From assembly GCA_035316325.1 (NCBI GenBank), contig DATHJB010000050.1, positions 1 to 59,019 of the forward strand: a DNA stretch of 59,019 nt. Reading direction: 5' to 3'. Source of the DNA: Acidimicrobiales bacterium. GTDB lineage: Bacteria; Actinomycetota; Acidimicrobiia; Acidimicrobiales; VFJN01. The notes beneath the pieces were generated by a model. That model saw only the letters and a list, made by a program, of their open reading frames with translations, did not search any database and had not been told where the DNA came from. Made by a program: the position numbers and the translations under genes. Below, one piece after another: positions 1 through 8,841 of the stretch; the stretch's first letter is position 1, and each line of letters begins with the position of its first letter.

Positions 1-78
1 CGCTTCGCCTACGTGCACATCGTCGCCATCGACTACGAGGCGCAGACGATCACCCTCGACCTGATCGTCTGGGAGTGA
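1..78 (+). CDS. C-terminal end of an unknown protein (truncated by window edge)
   Basis: An open frame runs from base 1 to a TGA at 76-78 and gives 25 residues ending in DLIVWE. The high G/C at third positions and the stop just before the next gene's leader support real coding. Too little is present to name a family. About 100 bp separate it from the kinase gene downstream. Confidence 0.55.
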   Translation, partial: RFAYVHIVAIDYEAQTITLDLIVWE

Positions 79-177
79 CCAGGAACACAGTGACTCCGCT
101 TCGTAACCTCGCCACGACCCAACGGCTACGGTGGCCGGTGAGGCAGGCCGGCAGTTCCCGGCGACGAAGGTGGGGCA

Positions 178-2022
178 TTGGGCGAGGCGGAACGGCTTGG
201 CCCGTGGTTCTGCGGCCCGGCAGCGGACCGCCGGGCCTACGTGGTCGACGATGTGGAGGGTGTCGAGGGGGGAGAGGGGCTGGTCGTGCGGGCCCAGCGC
301 CGCACGTTCGCCGGCGACCCCGTGGGCTACGAGGGCATCGTCTCCCTCAAGCTGCTGACCGGCACCTCGCCCCAGCGGGCCGGGGCCCTGCGGCGCCGTT
401 GGGAGCGACTCGCTGCCATCGACCACCCCAACCTCGCCCGCCCGCTGGAGTCGTTCACCGGACCGGGTCTGTCGCGCCGCCCCGATCGGGCAGCACCGCC
501 CGAGGCGAGCAACGACGTCTGCTACGTCGCCACCGTCTGGGTGGACGGCCGGGGCCTCCGCGAGGTCGTCCCCCTCGATCCTGCGACGACCTTCGCGTAC
601 GTCCTCGGCATCGCCCAGGGCTTGTCGGCGCTCCACGAGCGCGACCTCATGCACCGCGACCTGCACCCGGGCAACGTCGTCGTCGACGGGTCGGGCCAGG
701 CGGTGCTGATCGACTTCGGCTCGACGCGGCCGGCCGACGGCCCGATGACCACCACGGTCTCGGGCGTCATGGGCTTCATCGCACCGGAGTGCCTGCACGG
801 CCGGGAGAGCCCGGCCACCGACCGTTGGGGCCTCGGGACGCTCACCGTCCTGATGCTGCTGGGCCATCCGCAGGGGCAGGTCCGTGAGGACCAGCTCCGC
901 TCCGAGCTGGACAACGCCTTGAAGGGCATCGGCCAGCGGCGTCGGGCCGTCGACCTCATCTGCCGGATGGTCGACGCCGACCCCGACGCGCGCCCGGAAG
1001 ACGCCGTCGACTGGGCCCGCGAGCTCCAGGACTGCCTCGCCCGGCGGCAGCAGCGACGGCGACAGGTGATCGCTCTCGTGGCGGCCGGCGTCCTGCTGCT
1101 GGGCGCGGAGTTCGGCCTGCGTGCGCTCGGGGACGACCCGGACGGCGCCGACGACGACACCACGGCCGACGCCTCGGCTGCGCCGGCCCCCGCCGACCCC
1201 GACCCGGCAGCGGCCCCGTCCCCCACGCCTCCGCCGTGCGACCACAGCGTCGCCGGCCGCACGCCGATGGACGAAGCGGTGGCCCAGCTGGCGCCCGAGG
1301 CCTGCCTGTCCGGCGAGCCGGAGGCCGTCGGCGACGCCTCCTTCCAGGCGCTCCTCAGCTCCCAGGGCGACCCGGCGGGCGTCGTCGTCCTGCCCCCCAA
1401 CGGCGAGGCGGTCCGGCTGACGCCGACGATGTGGACGTCGTTCCGGGAGATCTCCGGCCCCTCCGCCCCCGACAACGCGATCCGCTTCGGCGGCTATCCC
1501 GTGGGCGTGCGGCGCATCGGCGGATCGGTGATCGTCCAGCTCAGCGGCCCCGGCATCCTCGTCGGCCCGCGTGAGGACACGCAGCTGTTCTGGGTGCCCG
1601 GCCAGGTGATGCCGATGTGGATGGACGACGGCGGTGGCGCGAGCGAGATCGGGTTCCCCATGTCGAACCCCTACAGCGACGACCGTGGCCTCCACCAGGA
1701 CTTCGAGCGTGGCTCCATGCACGCCTACGCCGACCCGGCCCAGGTCGCCGAGATCCTCGCCGGTGGGCCCTTCACCTCGGTGATCGAGCCCGAGGTCAGC
1801 AGCATCGACCCGACCGGCGACGGCGCCCCGGAGCTGGCCGGCCGCATCGTCCGGCAGTTCAACGGCACCGCCTGGTGGGTCGACGACGACGGGGTGCGGC
1901 ACTGGCTCCCCGACGACGCCACCTGGCGCTGCCTGGGCGGCGACGACGAGCCGGCCCACGACGGCCTCCACGGGTGGGACGTCGCCGTCCTGCCACTCGG
2001 CCCGGTCGCCACCTGCCCCTGA
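178..2022 (+). CDS. Membrane-anchored serine/threonine protein kinase
   Basis: Likely a receptor-type Ser/Thr kinase of 614 aa. The N-terminal kinase domain (about residues 35-285) shows the VSLK lysine (K58), the catalytic loop HRDLHPGN (about 159-166), the DFG motif near 179 and an APE-like segment (IAPE). A single hydrophobic segment at about 295-318 is followed by an Ala/Pro/Asp-rich linker and a roughly 250-residue extracytoplasmic part containing a 'VDDDGVRHWLPDD' stretch, suggesting ligand or cell-wall sensing. The catalytic loop resembles the HxDxHPGN form of ABC1/UbiB-like kinases, but the overall layout is PknB-like without PASTA repeats. The start is TTG at 178 after a GGTGGGG stretch; GTG at 241 is an alternative. 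The kinase call is secure and the ectodomain is unassigned. Confidence 0.85.
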   Translation: MGEAERLGPWFCGPAADRRAYVVDDVEGVEGGEGLVVRAQRRTFAGDPVGYEGIVSLKLLTGTSPQRAGALRRRWERLAAIDHPNLARPLESFTGPGLSRRPDRAAPPEASNDVCYVATVWVDGRGLREVVPLDPATTFAYVLGIAQGLSALHERDLMHRDLHPGNVVVDGSGQAVLIDFGSTRPADGPMTTTVSGVMGFIAPECLHGRESPATDRWGLGTLTVLMLLGHPQGQVREDQLRSELDNALKGIGQRRRAVDLICRMVDADPDARPEDAVDWARELQDCLARRQQRRRQVIALVAAGVLLLGAEFGLRALGDDPDGADDDTTADASAAPAPADPDPAAAPSPTPPPCDHSVAGRTPMDEAVAQLAPEACLSGEPEAVGDASFQALLSSQGDPAGVVVLPPNGEAVRLTPTMWTSFREISGPSAPDNAIRFGGYPVGVRRIGGSVIVQLSGPGILVGPREDTQLFWVPGQVMPMWMDDGGGASEIGFPMSNPYSDDRGLHQDFERGSMHAYADPAQVAEILAGGPFTSVIEPEVSSIDPTGDGAPELAGRIVRQFNGTAWWVDDDGVRHWLPDDATWRCLGGDDEPAHDGLHGWDVAVLPLGPVATCP

Positions 2023-2042
2023 CCACGGTGCGCGCTGGTTTT

Positions 2043-2056
2043 TAGAACCTGTTCCA
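2043..2056. promoter_or_regulatory. KstR-like palindromic operator upstream of the amidohydrolase gene
   Basis: TAGAACCTGTTCCA is an imperfect 14-bp palindrome that matches every fixed position of the published KstR consensus TNNAACMNGTTNNA. It lies 15 nt before the ATG of the amidohydrolase, just upstream of a weak -10-like CACACT (2059-2064), a position suited to repression. Binding by a TetR-type cholesterol or lipid regulator is inferred from the motif alone. Confidence 0.5.
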
Positions 2057-2071
2057 GTCACACTGGGGGGC

Positions 2072-3283
2072 ATGGACGCCACCGGGGACAACGAGCGCTA
2101 CACGATCATCTCCGCCGACTGCCACGCCGGCGGCAGCCACGCCCAGTACCGCGAGTACCTCGACCCCGCCTACCTCGACGACTTCGACGCCTGGCGCGGC
2201 AGGTACAAGAACCCGTTCAAGGACCTGGGCGACCAGCGGCGCTACCGCAACTGGGACAACGACATGCGCAACTCCCAGCAGGAGGCCGACGGCATCGTCG
2301 CCGAGGTGGTGTTCCCCAACACCGTGCCGCCGTTCTTCCCGAGCTTCGTGCTGTTCGCCCCGCCGGCCCGCCCCGAGGAGTACCCGCACCGCCTCGCCGG
2401 CATCCGGGCCCACAACCGCTGGCTGGTCGACTGGTGCGGCCAGTACCCCGAGCGCCGCGCCGGCATCGGGCAGATCTTCCTCAACGACGTGGACGACGCC
2501 ATCGAGGACGTCCGCTGGATCAAGGAGCACGGGCTGCGGGGCGGGATCCTGCTGCCCAACGTCGGCCCCGACGTCGACTGGGTCAAGCCCCTCTACGACC
2601 CGATCTACGACCCGCTGTGGGCCGAGCTGGAGGCCCTCGAGGTGCCGGTCAACGTGCACGGCGGCACCGGTGCCCCGAACTACGGCCCCTACCCGTCGGC
2701 CATGCTGCTCTACATCACCGAGGTGAGCTTCTACTCGCAGCGCCCCTTCGTGCACCTGCTGCTCTCTGGCGTGTTCGAGCGCTTCCCCCGGCTGAAGTTC
2801 GTGATGACCGAGGCCGGCTGCTCCTGGGTCCCGCCGCTGCTGGAGCGCCTCGACGCCACCATCGCCCGCATCCGCGACACCGGGTCGACCGGCGAGATCC
2901 GCTACGGGCAGGAGAGCGTGCTGCCCAAGCTGGCCAGCGAGTACTTCGAGCAGAACTGCTGGATGGGCGTGAGCCAGCCCCGCCCCGCCGATGCCGCCGC
3001 CCGCCACAAGATCGGCCTCCACAAGTGGATGTGGGGCAGCGACTACCCCCACGACGAGGGCACCTACCCGTTCACCCGGGAGCACCTGCGGGCGCTGTTC
3101 CACGACGTCGACCGGGCCGAGATGCAGCAGCTCCTGGCCGGCAACGTCGCCGAGCTGTACGGCTTCGACCTGGCCGCTCTGGCCCCGGCCGCGGCGCAGC
3201 ACGGCCCGACGGCCGCGGAGATCGCCACGCCGCTCGACGCCATGCCCGACGAGCCCAACGAGGCGTTGCTGGCGTCGGTCTGA
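2072..3283 (+). CDS. Amidohydrolase-family (COG2159-type) metal-dependent hydrolase
   Basis: A 403-aa TIM-barrel hydrolase of the amidohydrolase_2 group. Visible family features are an N-terminal D-C-H motif ('ISADCHAGG'), 'VNVHGG' near the middle, a 'TEAGCSW' segment and a C-terminal 'MWGSDYPHDEG' with the conserved aspartate. Members act on ring-fission products or decarboxylate aromatic acids, and the substrate cannot be told from sequence. The ATG at 2072 directly follows a run of G; with the operator just upstream the mRNA may be nearly leaderless. It is a single gene, 86 bp from the methyltransferase. The KstR-like operator suggests a role in steroid or lipid catabolism, which is inference. 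Confidence 0.8.
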   Translation: MDATGDNERYTIISADCHAGGSHAQYREYLDPAYLDDFDAWRGRYKNPFKDLGDQRRYRNWDNDMRNSQQEADGIVAEVVFPNTVPPFFPSFVLFAPPARPEEYPHRLAGIRAHNRWLVDWCGQYPERRAGIGQIFLNDVDDAIEDVRWIKEHGLRGGILLPNVGPDVDWVKPLYDPIYDPLWAELEALEVPVNVHGGTGAPNYGPYPSAMLLYITEVSFYSQRPFVHLLLSGVFERFPRLKFVMTEAGCSWVPPLLERLDATIARIRDTGSTGEIRYGQESVLPKLASEYFEQNCWMGVSQPRPADAAARHKIGLHKWMWGSDYPHDEGTYPFTREHLRALFHDVDRAEMQQLLAGNVAELYGFDLAALAPAAAQHGPTAAEIATPLDAMPDEPNEALLASV

Positions 3284-3369
3284 CCATACGGGCGCGGGTG
3301 GTACCTTCGTCCGATCACGTGGGGTGGTCGGACGGTCACCAGTGGGCACAGAGCGAAGCGAGGCCCACC

Positions 3370-4230
3370 ATGCGACTCACCCCCAGCGCCGTCCTGGCGA
3401 GAGCCGGCCGGGCTGTCGGTCGGCCCCGCGCCGACGAGGCCGCGCCGGCGGGGACCGACATCCTCGACGCCTACGTGCGCGTCGCCCCCTCGCCGCAGGT
3501 GGCGGTCGACGTGTTCGCCGGCGAGTGGTCGTCGGTGCTGCCCGGGCAGCTCGGCGTCGACGCCGGCCACGTCCCCCTGTTCGCCGACCCCCGCATCTCC
3601 TGGCTGCTCGACCAGGTGGAGGACGTCGACGGCTACGACGTGCTGGAGCTCGGGCCCCTCGAGGGCGGCCACACCTTCCAGCTGACCGCGGCCGGCGCCA
3701 AGGTCACCGCCGTCGAGGCCAACACCCGCGCCTACCTCAAGTGCCTGGTCACCAAGGAGCTGCTCGGGATGACCGACTGCCGCTTCCTGCTGGGCGACTT
3801 CGGCGCCTTCCTGGCCGAGAACCCCGACGAACGCTACGACCTCGTGGTGGCCAGCGGCGTCCTCTACCACTCGAACGACCCGCTGCGGCTGCTGGAGCAG
3901 ATCGCCCGGGCCGGCGACCGGCTCGCCCTCTGGACCCACTACTACGACGCCGCGGTGATCGAGGCGAACCCGACCCACGCCCGCCACTTCGCCGCCGAGC
4001 CCCGCACCGTCACCCACGGGGGCCGCGAGATCCGGCTGCACCGGCGTGACTACCTGGAGTCGCTGCAGAGCAACGGCTTCTGCGGCGGCCCCGAGGTCCA
4101 CGCCCTGTGGATGGAGCGCGACGATCTGCTCGACGCCCTCCGCCGGGTCGGCTACACCGACGTCCGCGTCGGCGGCGACGACCCCGACCACGTCAACGGC
4201 CCCAGCATCCTCCTCTACGCCGAGCGCTGA
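3370..4230 (+). CDS. Class I SAM-dependent methyltransferase
   Basis: A 286-aa protein with a Rossmann methyltransferase core. Motif I is 'VLELGPLEGGHT', followed by an acidic strand end ('VTAVEAN') that would bind the SAM ribose, and a 'YDLVVASGVLYHSNDP' segment typical of class I enzymes. The N-terminal 80 residues are outside the core, and the C-terminal part includes a 'HVNGPSILLYAE' segment. Homologues are often annotated as FkbM- or UbiE-like methyltransferases and the acceptor is unknown. The ATG at 3370 is the first good start after the amidohydrolase. The 86-bp gap upstream shows no strong terminator. Confidence 0.75.
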   Translation: MRLTPSAVLARAGRAVGRPRADEAAPAGTDILDAYVRVAPSPQVAVDVFAGEWSSVLPGQLGVDAGHVPLFADPRISWLLDQVEDVDGYDVLELGPLEGGHTFQLTAAGAKVTAVEANTRAYLKCLVTKELLGMTDCRFLLGDFGAFLAENPDERYDLVVASGVLYHSNDPLRLLEQIARAGDRLALWTHYYDAAVIEANPTHARHFAAEPRTVTHGGREIRLHRRDYLESLQSNGFCGGPEVHALWMERDDLLDALRRVGYTDVRVGGDDPDHVNGPSILLYAER

Positions 4231-4308
4231 CCACCGACCACCGACACCGACCGCGCCGGGTAACCGGTTGAGGCGGCCGGCCGGGTGGTCACTACGCTGA
4301 GCGGCCGT

Positions 4309-5580
4309 ATGAGCGTGCTGCCCCGCGACCTCCTGCCCGACAACGCTGCGTACCTGGCCGACGGGTCGCTGTCGATCGCCGGCTGCCGCCTGGACGAGCT
4401 GGCCGGCGAGTTCGGAACCCCGCTGTTCGTCTACGACGAGGCCCACCTGCGGGCCCGCTGCCGGGAGGCCGTCGAGGTGTTCGGCGACGGTGTGGCCTAC
4501 GCCACCAAGGCCTTCCTGTGCCTGGCCATGGCCCGCCTGGCCCACGAGGAGGGCATGTGCCTCGACGTCGCCACCGGCGGCGAGCTGCACGTCGCCCTCG
4601 CCGCCGGGGTGCCGGCCGAGCGCCTGGTGCTGCACGGCAACAACAAGAGCGTCGACGAGCTGCACCACGCCCGCCAGGTCGGGGTCGGGCGCATCGTGGT
4701 CGACAGCTTCGACGAGCTCGACCGGCTCGACCGCCTCCACACGATCGACGGCATCGTCCCGAAGGTGCTGGTCAGGGCCACCCCTGGGGTCGAGGCGCAC
4801 ACCCACGAGTTCGTCCGCACCGGCCAGCTCGACTCCAAGTTCGGCTTCGGGGTCACGTCGGGCGACCTGGCCAAGGCCGTCGAGCGGGCCGCCGGCTCGC
4901 CCTCGGTCGACCTGGTGGGCGTGCACGTGCACATCGGCAGCCAGGTGTTCGTGGTCGACTTCTTCCACCAGGCCGTCGACGTGATCGCGCCCTGGGTGAA
5001 CGACCTGGGCCTGCCCGAGCTGTCGATCGGCGGGGGGCTCGGCGTGGCCTACGTGGAGGGCGAGGAGGCGCCGACGATCTCCCAGTGGGGCCGTACGATC
5101 ATCGACTCCTGTCGCTCGGCCGGCATCGAGACCCGCATCTCCGCCGAGCCCGGCCGGGCCGTCGCCGCCCAGGCCGCGGTCACCCTCTACACGGTCGGCA
5201 CCATCAAGGAGGTGCCGGGGGTGCGCACCTACGTGTCGGTCGACGGTGGCATGAGCGACAACCCGCGCCCGGTCCTCTACGGCAGCGGCTACGAGGCGTT
5301 CCTACCCCGGGCCGCCGACGCCGACCGCCCCCGCACGGTCACGCTGGTGGGCAAGCACTGCGAGTCCGGCGACGTGCTGGTGCGCTCCGCCCAGGTGCCC
5401 GCCGACCTGCGGGTGGGCGACGTCCTGGCCACCCCGGTCACCGGTGCCTACGGCCACTCCATGGGCTCCAACTACAACAAGGTGCCCCGCCCGGCGGTGG
5501 TGTTCGTGCGCGACGGCGATGCCCGCCTGGTCGTCCGCCGCGAGACGCACGACGACCTCCTCCGCTGCGACGTCGGCTGA
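4309..5580 (+). CDS. lysA: Diaminopimelate decarboxylase
   Basis: Decarboxylates meso-diaminopimelate to L-lysine, the last step of lysine synthesis, with PLP. The 423-aa protein has the fold-III signature: K67 in 'YATKAFLC' as the PLP lysine, 'HGNNK', 'GVHVHIGSQ', the Gly-rich 'SIGGGLG' phosphate site, 'EPGRA', and C351 in 'CESGD' supplying the active-site cysteine across the dimer. The ATG at 4309 is preferred over an in-frame GTG at 4285 because TACGCT at 4293-4298 looks like a -10 box and the protein N-terminus then fits the family. The gene is convergent with nadE and shares a strong dyad terminator with it. Confidence 0.93.
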   Translation: MSVLPRDLLPDNAAYLADGSLSIAGCRLDELAGEFGTPLFVYDEAHLRARCREAVEVFGDGVAYATKAFLCLAMARLAHEEGMCLDVATGGELHVALAAGVPAERLVLHGNNKSVDELHHARQVGVGRIVVDSFDELDRLDRLHTIDGIVPKVLVRATPGVEAHTHEFVRTGQLDSKFGFGVTSGDLAKAVERAAGSPSVDLVGVHVHIGSQVFVVDFFHQAVDVIAPWVNDLGLPELSIGGGLGVAYVEGEEAPTISQWGRTIIDSCRSAGIETRISAEPGRAVAAQAAVTLYTVGTIKEVPGVRTYVSVDGGMSDNPRPVLYGSGYEAFLPRAADADRPRTVTLVGKHCESGDVLVRSAQVPADLRVGDVLATPVTGAYGHSMGSNYNKVPRPAVVFVRDGDARLVVRRETHDDLLRCDVG

Positions 5581-5584
5581 CCCG

Positions 5585-5630
5585 TTCTGTCTTCGCTCAG
5601 CCGGCTATGCCGGGCTGAGCGAAGACAGAA
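5585..5630. terminator. Bidirectional hairpin terminator between lysA and nadE
   Basis: A perfect 16-bp inverted repeat (TTCTGTCTTCGCTCAG at 5585-5600 with its complement at 5615-5630) is extended inward by CCGGC/GCCGG. It fills the gap between the two convergent stop codons (5580 and 5635). There is no U-tract, so it would act as an actinobacterial-type hairpin terminator in both directions. Confidence 0.75.
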
Positions 5631-5634
5631 GGCC

Positions 5635-6639
5635 CTACAGCCGGGCGTCGGCGAGGGGGACCTTCTCCACCGTCTCGGCGTCGCGGGCCAGGCGCTCGGC
5701 CATGCGGCGCTTGCCGACGATGTCGCGGTACACCCGCTCGATCTGCTCCGCCTCCAGGCCCATCACCGCGCCCGCTTCGGCGGCCGGCACGCCCTCGTGC
5801 CAGGCCCACAGCAGCAGGTCCATCTCGTGGTACGGGAGGGCGAAGTAGAACTCCTCCTGCGTCTGCGGGAGGGAGTAGGTGTCGGTGCTGGGCAGCTGCG
5901 ACTGGATCGACTCCGGCAGCCCGAAGTGCTTCGCCAGCGCGTACACCTGGGTCTTGAAGATGTGGGCGATCGGCTTGAGGTCGGCCAGCCCGTCGCCGCC
6001 CCGCACGAAGAAGCCGAGCTCGTACTCCAGCCGGTTGGGCGTGCCGAGCACGGCGAAGTTCCGGGCCTCGGCGTGGAAGTACTCGACCAGCTTGCGGGTC
6101 CGCTGCTTCATGTTCGTGGCGGCGACCACCTCGAGGTACACGTCGGTGGGCATCCGCTTGGTCTGCAGCTCACCGTCGGGTGACGCCACCGTGAGGTTGA
6201 AGTAGCTCACCCGGTCGGTGTCGAGCAGGCCCTCGGCCAGCGTGATCTTCTGGCGCCAGTCCTCGCCGTACTCGGGGAACACCCGCCGGATCGCGGCGTC
6301 GCGACGCCGGTAGCACCCGGCCGCGGCCAGCGTCGGGGCGATGTCCTCGAACTCGTACTTGAGGCCGAGCTGGTCGCACAGCTCGCGGCCGCGGGTCGTG
6401 GAGTCGGGGTCGCTGTCGGCCTCGGGCATCAGCAGGGCGACGACGCGGTCGGGGCCCAGCGCCCGGGTGGCCAGGGCGGCGCACACCGCCGAGTCGATCC
6501 CGCCGCTCACACCGACGGCGATGCCGCGGCGCTTCAGCTCGCGGCCCACCAGGCGGGTCACGGCCGACTCGATGCTGGCGGCCAGCTCGTCGAGCTGCGC
6601 GCTGTCCAGGTCGAGCACGTCGCGCGTGAAGGTGGTCAT
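5635..6639 (-). CDS. nadE: NAD+ synthetase family protein, ammonia-dependent type
   Basis: The 334-aa protein belongs to the NadE amidotransferase family, which adenylates nicotinate adenine dinucleotide and amidates it. The PP-loop ATP site SGGIDS is at residues 45-50; 'GTPNRLEYELGFFVRGGDGLADLKPIAHIFKTQVYALA' type segments match NadE. It lacks the N-terminal CN-hydrolase glutaminase domain found in the roughly 680-aa glutamine-dependent enzymes usual in actinobacteria. Its ATG overlaps the asnB stop by 4 bp (ATGA), so the two are translationally coupled. Being last in an ACP-asnB-nadE cluster suggests a specialised amidation role as an alternative to housekeeping NAD synthesis; this is inference. 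Confidence 0.85.
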   Translation of the reverse strand: MTTFTRDVLDLDSAQLDELAASIESAVTRLVGRELKRRGIAVGVSGGIDSAVCAALATRALGPDRVVALLMPEADSDPDSTTRGRELCDQLGLKYEFEDIAPTLAAAGCYRRRDAAIRRVFPEYGEDWRQKITLAEGLLDTDRVSYFNLTVASPDGELQTKRMPTDVYLEVVAATNMKQRTRKLVEYFHAEARNFAVLGTPNRLEYELGFFVRGGDGLADLKPIAHIFKTQVYALAKHFGLPESIQSQLPSTDTYSLPQTQEEFYFALPYHEMDLLLWAWHEGVPAAEAGAVMGLEAEQIERVYRDIVGKRRMAERLARDAETVEKVPLADARL

Positions 6640-8663
6640 CGGTCTCCTCCCACGGTCGCCGCGGCCGAGGCGATCCGGTCGACCTGTACGGTCGGTTCCA
6701 CACCGTCGAGCCGGCGGCGGGCCGCCGTGGCCCGCTCCCGAAAGTCCACCAGGTACGCCTGGGCCAGGCCCTGCAACGTCAACGCGCCCACGAGCGCCAT
6801 CTCCTCTCGTTCGCCTGCCATCTGTCCCTGCCGGTCGAACGCCCTGGCGGTGAGCACCCGGGTGGCCTTGGGGTCGAGCACGCCGAGGCGCTCGACCGCG
6901 GTCTCCGACAGCAGGTCACGTACGTAGTCGGGAGCCTTGGGGCCGAACAGCGCCGTGGCCATCGGGGCCCGGTACGGCTGCTTCGGCCGGTTCCAGATCT
7001 CCTCGGGGAGCGTGCGCGACGCCAGCCGCCGCAGCGTCACCTTGTCGCGCAGGCCCGGCATCTTCAGCCGGCCCGGCAGCCGCCCGCACCAGGCGATCAT
7101 CTCGGGGTCGAGGAACGGGTACCGCACCTCGATGCCGTGCGCCATCGCCACCCGGTCGCCCTGGTAGGACAGCAGGTACGACGACATGAACGTGGCGATC
7201 TCGATCCACTGTGCCCGGGCGAGCGGCTCCCAGTCGGACCAGCCGGGGGGCATGCTCGCCGCCAGGTCGCCCTCGTCGGGCGCGACCCGCCAGTCGGGCG
7301 CCAGCATCCGCTGCGACCAGGCGGTGTTCTGCCAGCGGATCAGGTGTGAGTAGAAGGGGTTGTCGGTGGCCTCGAGGTCTCGCCCGAAGAACCGGGCCCA
7401 CATGTCGGTGCCGCGGGTGCCCTCGGCGCCGGCGATCTCGGGGTGGAGCCTGCCGGCGAGCGCCGGTCGCCACGACGACTTCGGGTCGCGGGCCCAGAAC
7501 CGCCGCAGGGCGTCCTCCTTGAACACCGAGTAGCCCGACAGGAGCTCGTCGGCGCCCTCGCCGGTGAGGACCACCTTCATCCCCGCCTCCCGGACCAGGC
7601 CCGACAGCAGGTACAGCGGCACCGGCCCGGTCCTGAGCTGGGGCGCCTCGCAGTGCCAGACGACGTCGAGCAGCGCGGCGGCGATCTCGTCGGGACCGCA
7701 CACGATCTCGTGGTGCTGCGTGCCCAGCAGCCCGGCCATGCGGCGCTGCTCGGCGGTCTCGTCGAAGGTGGGGTCGGCGAAGCGGACGGCGAACGTCTCC
7801 AGGGGTGCGTCGCCCTGGTCGACCAGCGAGGCGATCACCGACGAGTCGAGCCCACCGCTGAGGTAGGCGCCCACGGGGACGTCGGCCCGCAGCCGCAGCC
7901 GGACGGCCTCGCCCAGGCGGTCGCCGAGGAGGTCGGCGGCGTCGTCGAGGGAGAGGTCGGCGAGCGTCGGGTCGACCGTGAAGTCCGGCTGCCACCAGAC
8001 GTGCTCGACGCAGCGCAGGTTCTCGTCGACGTCGACCCGCACGGCCGTGCCGGGGCGGACCGAGCTCACGCCTGCGAACACCGTGCGGGGAGCGGCTGCC
8101 GACCAGCGGGTGAAGACCTCGCCGAGGCCGACGGCGTCGAAGCTCGGCGTCAGGTGTCCTGACGCGAACAGCGCCTTGGCCTCGGAGGCGAACAGCAGCC
8201 GACCGTCGGCGATGGCGTAGTGCAGGGGCAGGATGCCGACGCGGTCACGGGCCAGCCACAGGCGGCGCCGCCGACGGTCCCACAGGGCGACCGCGAACTG
8301 TCCGTTGAGCCGGGCCCAGGTCGCCTCGCCCCACTCCTCGTAGGCGTGGACGATGACCTCGGAGTCGCCCTGCGTGACGAAGCGGTGGCCCCGGTCGCTC
8401 AGCTCGCGGCGCAGCTCCAGGTAGTTGAAGATCTCGCCGTTGAACGTGAGCCAGACCGTGCCGTCCTCGTTGGTGAGGGGCTGGTCGCCGGTCGAGAGGT
8501 CGATGATGCTCAGACGGGCGTGGCCCAGGCCGACGTGCTCGTCGCGGTAGAAGCCGTAGCCGTCGGGGCCGCGGTGCTGCAGCAGCGCCACCATCGACCG
8601 CAGCTCGTCGAGCTCCACCGGCGCCCGCCCCGGGCCGTTCAGCACCCCTGTGATCCCGCACAT
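6636..8663 (-). CDS. asnB: Asparagine synthetase (glutamine-hydrolysing) family protein
   Basis: A 675-aa two-domain amidotransferase. The N-terminal Ntn glutaminase starts MCGITG, with Cys2 exposed after Met removal as nucleophile, and contains 'RGPDGYG' and 'FNGEIFNY'. The C-terminal synthetase domain has the PP-loop SGGLDSS at residues 269-275 and 'LTGEGADELLSGY'. Enzymes of this family make asparagine or amidate other carboxylates, including carrier-bound intermediates in secondary metabolism and exopolysaccharide clusters. Start is ATG at 8663 with GGGGCAG as ribosome site. The gene lies between an ACP gene and nadE, so a substrate carried on the ACP is plausible. The natural substrate is unproven. 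Confidence 0.9.
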   Translation of the reverse strand: MCGITGVLNGPGRAPVELDELRSMVALLQHRGPDGYGFYRDEHVGLGHARLSIIDLSTGDQPLTNEDGTVWLTFNGEIFNYLELRRELSDRGHRFVTQGDSEVIVHAYEEWGEATWARLNGQFAVALWDRRRRRLWLARDRVGILPLHYAIADGRLLFASEAKALFASGHLTPSFDAVGLGEVFTRWSAAAPRTVFAGVSSVRPGTAVRVDVDENLRCVEHVWWQPDFTVDPTLADLSLDDAADLLGDRLGEAVRLRLRADVPVGAYLSGGLDSSVIASLVDQGDAPLETFAVRFADPTFDETAEQRRMAGLLGTQHHEIVCGPDEIAAALLDVVWHCEAPQLRTGPVPLYLLSGLVREAGMKVVLTGEGADELLSGYSVFKEDALRRFWARDPKSSWRPALAGRLHPEIAGAEGTRGTDMWARFFGRDLEATDNPFYSHLIRWQNTAWSQRMLAPDWRVAPDEGDLAASMPPGWSDWEPLARAQWIEIATFMSSYLLSYQGDRVAMAHGIEVRYPFLDPEMIAWCGRLPGRLKMPGLRDKVTLRRLASRTLPEEIWNRPKQPYRAPMATALFGPKAPDYVRDLLSETAVERLGVLDPKATRVLTARAFDRQGQMAGEREEMALVGALTLQGLAQAYLVDFRERATAARRRLDGVEPTVQVDRIASAAATVGGDR

Positions 8664-8680
8664 GGGCTGCCCCGGGGTTA

Positions 8681-8841
8681 GGGCCTGTCCTGTGGATCAT
8701 GGCGCACGTCTCTCCGGCCAGATGACGCCGCTCGCCGCACCGTGCCGACATTGAAACCCTGGTGGGTTCCTGCGTCGTCCCGGCACGCCGAGCGACGCCC
8801 CTGACTCGGAGATCCGTACACCTGACCCACAGGACAGGCCC
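8681..8841. mobile_element. MITE-like non-autonomous element, 161 bp, with TA target duplication
   Basis: Two perfect 15-bp outer repeats (GGGCCTGTCCTGTGG at 8681-8695 and its complement at 8827-8841) extend inward to 19 bp with one mismatch. Each end is flanked by TA (8679-8680 and 8842-8843), consistent with a 2-bp target duplication as made by IS5/IS427-group or IS630-type transposases. The interior has no open reading frame worth naming. It lies between the ACP gene and asnB; its first base supplies the G of the ACP stop codon TAG. Confidence 0.75.

Noticed and set aside
3064-4968. A long minus-strand open frame of over 600 codons rich in Val, Gly and His
   Set aside because: It is antisense to the methyltransferase and lysA, with repetitive composition typical of shadow frames in GC-rich DNA.
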